Shown here one piece after another: positions 60,660-64,000 of a DNA stretch of 64,000 nucleotides. Source of the DNA: Prorocentrum cordatum (lineage: Eukaryota > Sar > Dinophyceae > Prorocentrales > Prorocentraceae). The notes beneath the pieces were generated by a model. It saw only the letters and a program-made list of their open reading frames with translations. It did no database searches and was not told the origin of the DNA. Numbering within the stretch: the first letter of the stretch is position 1; each line of letters begins with the position of its first letter. Location: assembly GCA_963575745.1 (NCBI GenBank), contig CAUYUJ010010480.1, positions 332,230-396,229 of the forward strand, written 5' to 3'. The translations under genes and the position numbers were made by a program.

Positions 60660-62900
60660 GGTCGCCTACGGCCCCGGGGGACACATTCCACCAAGACCGC
60701 GACACTCGGGTGAAATTCGCCCGCGCCATCCCAGAAGGCTGACAGGCATGGAGCGTTCGCACGGCTCGTGAGCCCCTGGAGGGTCCAGCGGAGGGCAGTG
60801 ACACGCAGACAGAACTGAACTAGTCCTTGCATGGGGAGGGGCGGGGGGGAATTGTAACAATGGGTTCGATTGTGGGGACGTTTTTAGGTGTACATTGTGT
60901 GCACTAGCATGTACTTAGCCATGCTCTACGAAAGTGGTATTGTATATGGATTTCGGCTGTTTGGGGGGGACCTCGAAGTAGAGGTCCTCCGCAGTCCCCA
61001 GTTATTCTGAGCATCCTCCCTCCCCCTCTCCTCCGCATTCATTTGAGTGGCGGAGGTTGGCGAGAGAGAGAGAGAGAGAAAAGGAGTGATGGTGAGGACA
61101 CCTCCTCACCAGCGACAATTATAACGACAGCGAGAAGAAAGTCACTGGCGGACGCAACGGGTACGGTGCGAAGCTGGAGGGGTTGGCGGGCAGTGGCGTG
61201 CTCCACGGAGGGGGAGGCAGCAGAGCGAGGCCCGACCTCCAGCAGAGTAAGCCTGCAGGGCCTGGAGATGCTTCACCCTGCCCCAGGGGATGTCCGGGTC
61301 AGACTGCGAGGGAAGGTCTAGATACTTTCCATTCCGTAGTAAAGTGGGGGGGGTCTGATTTCGGGGGGGGTCTTTTTCAGGCTATCTTAGAGGGCCTGGG
61401 GGGGTCCGGGGATGAGGTCTGGAGAGGTTCTCCCTCGGGGGGGGGGGGGGGAAGTCGCTCGTCTGGAGGGGTTCAGACCCCCCTCCATTTATTTCGGAAT
61501 TCAGAGTATCCAGGCGCACGCCGCGGGGGTCAGCGCTCACAGGGCCCAGCCAGTCCTCTCGGATTGCCTCCGGCGGGCCTGGGTTATGGAGCCTCAACTG
61601 GGGCCGTCCCCCCAGAGATCCGACGCTCCAAAGAATTTTGCGCTCCTCCTCCTCATCATCATCCTCTTCCTCTTCTGCCTCCTCCTCCTCATCCTCTTTT
61701 CCTGCCTCCTCCTCCTCCTCCTCTCCTCCTCCTCCTCCCAGAGATCTGACGCTCCAGAAAGATTGGGGCGGGCGGTTTGGGTCCGATTTAGATCTCCGGG
61801 GGCCTCGCAGGGCCTCGGGAGCGTCAAAAAGCTACTCGGGCGAAAAACCGGCCCCAGGGAAGTTCGAAGAAGAAAACACTGCATAAACATAAACTTTTGG
61901 CGCTCCGCGCGGATCTCTTGGATCTGCTCTGACCCCCCCGGCGCCGCCTCCGGCGCCGCCCCTGGCGCGCTCCGCGCGCCAGTGCGGGGGGTCCAGCGCA
62001 GATCCAAGAAATCCGCGCGGAGCGCCAAAAGTTTATGTTTATGGCGTTTGTCCTTCCTCTAGAAGTGGTCCAGACCTCCGGGGGCCATGCATCGAACAAG
62101 TTGGAGCAGCCGGATGTCTGGGCCCCTCCATTGCCTCCGCTGACCTGGATCTTGTAGCTGCCTCGCAACCAGCCTGGGTTCACGCTCGCGACATAGCCCT
62201 GGCTGGCCCGGGGCCAGCGCTGGCGGAATGGGCGTTTTGATCGGGTGTGTCGACGTTTGGCCTTTGTCGGGCCTCCAGGGGCTTCTGAAGCCCAGACATC
62301 CTTTGTCGCTGGGGCATCATGACAGCAATTTTGGTCGCCAAGCTTGGACGCTTAGAGGCCAATTCGGGGCTCGGAAATATGTTTATACATATGTTGCATA
62401 TACATAGACACACATCTAAATCGACATGTAGACCAGACTGCATTGGCGTTTCAGGCCATACACCTTGTTCCTTGACGTGTGGTATGCAGCCGGTAGGGCA
62501 GGAATGTACAACGGAGAAGTTTGCAATCATTCCTTGATGTCTTTCCCGACATCGTCGTTATAATAATGTTATGTGTTATTAGTCCTTCATGTTTCCTCTT
62601 CCTCGTCCTCACTATCGCCCTACACTTCGAGTTCGTCCCCGTCCTCCTGAACTCTTGCGGGGGCTCCTCCTCGGAGTGGGGGTCTCACGATAATTGTTTT
62701 AAGGGTTTCTTTGGGGCTTCTGGGAGCCGCCTGGGTTCCTTCTGGGGGCCTCTGTGGGCTTCCTCGGGCCACCCTGCTTCCAGCGGCGGTCTCCCTGAAC
62801 GACCAGGTCCCGATTTGGAATGCTGCAGGGAGCGTCTCAGGGCCATCTTGTGCCGTCACGGGGCTCTCTTCGGGACATCTTGGGGCCAAGTTGCGCCGTG
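60660..62900. other. No gene recognised
   Basis: Contains a family D foldback (61875) and short CTC arrays. The AT-richer part at 62340-62600 has no domain-bearing ORF. Confidence 0.45.
61875..62048. repeat. Foldback element family D, copy 3
   Basis: cataaacataaacttttggc and its complement gccaaaagtttatgtttatg bound an inner inverted repeat (ggatctgctctgaccccc/ggggtccagcgcagatcc). It is the best-preserved copy. Confidence 0.78.
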
Positions 62901-63070
62901 TTCCTCCTCCTTCTCCTCCTCCTCCTCCTCCTCCTCCTAAAGAATCCTCTTCCCCCCCCTCCCCTCCCCTCCCCCTCCCCCTCAGTAACTCCCATTCCCC
63001 CTCCTCCCTCCTCCTCCTCCTCCTCCTCCTCCTCCTCCTCCTCCTCCTCCTCCTCCTCCTCCTCCTCCTG

Positions 63071-64000
63071 GGACTCTCCGGAAGCCCTTTCTGGTAGTTT
63101 CGGGGCGACGGTTTGGCCCTCCAAAAAAGTCATGCAAGAACCGCTTGCAAACCCACGGTTTCTGCGTTTGGAGAGCCTCTTCCGACTAGACGTAAGAGCG
63201 ACCTTTCGCAGGAGTGACCTTTGGTGCAGGCGCAGACGGGCCCCCAGATGGCTGACAACGAAGCAGCAGCAACTTGCTGCGCGCCCAGATTTGGCCCCCC
63301 CGCGGCCCCCAAAAGGCCGCGCACCAAAGGTCACTCTTGCCCAGGGCCATTCTTGCGCATAGCCGACTCCTCAGTCAGGGTCTACCCGAAACCCGAAACC
63401 CTGGAGTGTCGTCTTTGGGCGTCTGGGGGGCGTCCGGGGGCCTCCCGGGGCTCGCCGCTCGGCCGCCCAGCCGGACCGATCCGGGGCCCCTCGCTTGCCC
63501 GGGGAACCTCCCGAGGGGCGTCCAGGACGCCCAAAGACGTCCTATAGGACGCCCAAAGACCGATCCGGGGCCCCTCGCCTGCAGGCCCGGCAGGGGCTCC
63601 CGGGAGCCCTCGAGAGCCCGGGGAACCCTCCCAAGGGGCGTCCAGGGGCCCCCGGGGCCACGGATCTGGGTGGTCCGTGTTCGGGGGGGAGGGTCACACC
63701 CCCCTGACTGGTAAACATAGAGAACGATAGGTTTCTACAACGAGAGTAGCGATTGACTTGCTAGTCGATTCGCTCAATCCTCTGGCCCATATTCTATCTC
63801 TGGTGCTATATGTTGGTGTGTGCGTGGCGAGCGAGAAGGAGGATGAGGAGGAGGAGTGGGGATGGAAAGGGGCTCCGACCCAGCTTAGTGTGCTCGCCCT
63901 GCCCAGGAATTCCCAGGCCTGCTGCGATTGCCCACTCCTCCCATGAGCTGTGGGTTGTTCGTGGGGATCGGGGGCGGGGGGTGCGGGGTGGGGCTCATGG
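63071..64000. other. No gene recognised
   Basis: GC-rich. gggcgtccaggacgcccaaagacgtcctataggacgcccaaagacc at 63518-63570 is a cluster of small inverted and direct repeats. Frames are short or Gly/Pro/Arg-rich. Confidence 0.45.

Overview
This window looks like nuclear DNA of a dinoflagellate. A near-complete relic of the dinoflagellate spliced leader (DinoSL) lies at 34228-34250. A Ty1/copia-type element of the kind seen in Symbiodinium-like genomes fills 32229-48190. The flanks are GC-rich, packed with trinucleotide arrays and short terminal-inverted-repeat elements, and contain no host gene I can recognise. No tRNA, rRNA, CRISPR array or bacterial-type operon was seen.

Layout. 1-32228 is repeat-rich: (GAG/CTC)n, (GAT)n, (CGT)n and (GT)n arrays, at least seven families of short TIR or foldback elements, tandem duplications, a 9-10 bp CACAGGTCC minisatellite (30285-30735), and a broken minus-strand LINE (about 15791-16905) split by one of the TIR elements. 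32229-48190 is the LTR retrotransposon. 48191-64000 is again repeat-rich: two tandem satellites (77 bp at 53093-54040; 83 bp at 59165-59715), a 100-N gap (52993-53092) and more arrays.

The retrotransposon is the centre of interest. It has two 252-bp LTRs (98.4% identical), a tRNA primer-binding site directly after the 5' LTR, and the copia order gag, protease, integrase, RT, RNase H. It is about 16 kb, far larger than a usual copia element, because extra domains sit between gag and integrase: a Tpt1/KptA RNA 2'-phosphotransferase-like domain, a RING-H2 finger and a methyltransferase-like region. Reading frames are interrupted by four in-frame stops and about eight frameshifts, so this copy is probably not autonomous as sequenced, although some breaks could be assembly errors.

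The most unusual signal is a dispersed family of identical-architecture hairpins in the element: 32 perfect copies of a 5-bp stem capped by a GNRA tetraloop, consensus GC-NN-G / GNRA / C-N'N'-GC. There are eleven different stem sequences, always base-paired, all on the sense strand, in all three codon phases, in the leader and in the untranslated 3' region, with about ten decayed copies. I saw none in the 48 kb outside the element. Compensatory variation independent of the encoded peptide argues for an RNA-level role, such as recognition by the Arg-rich Gag, packaging, or an RNA-processing step connected with the encoded Tpt1-like enzyme. That role is inference; the pattern is directly visible.
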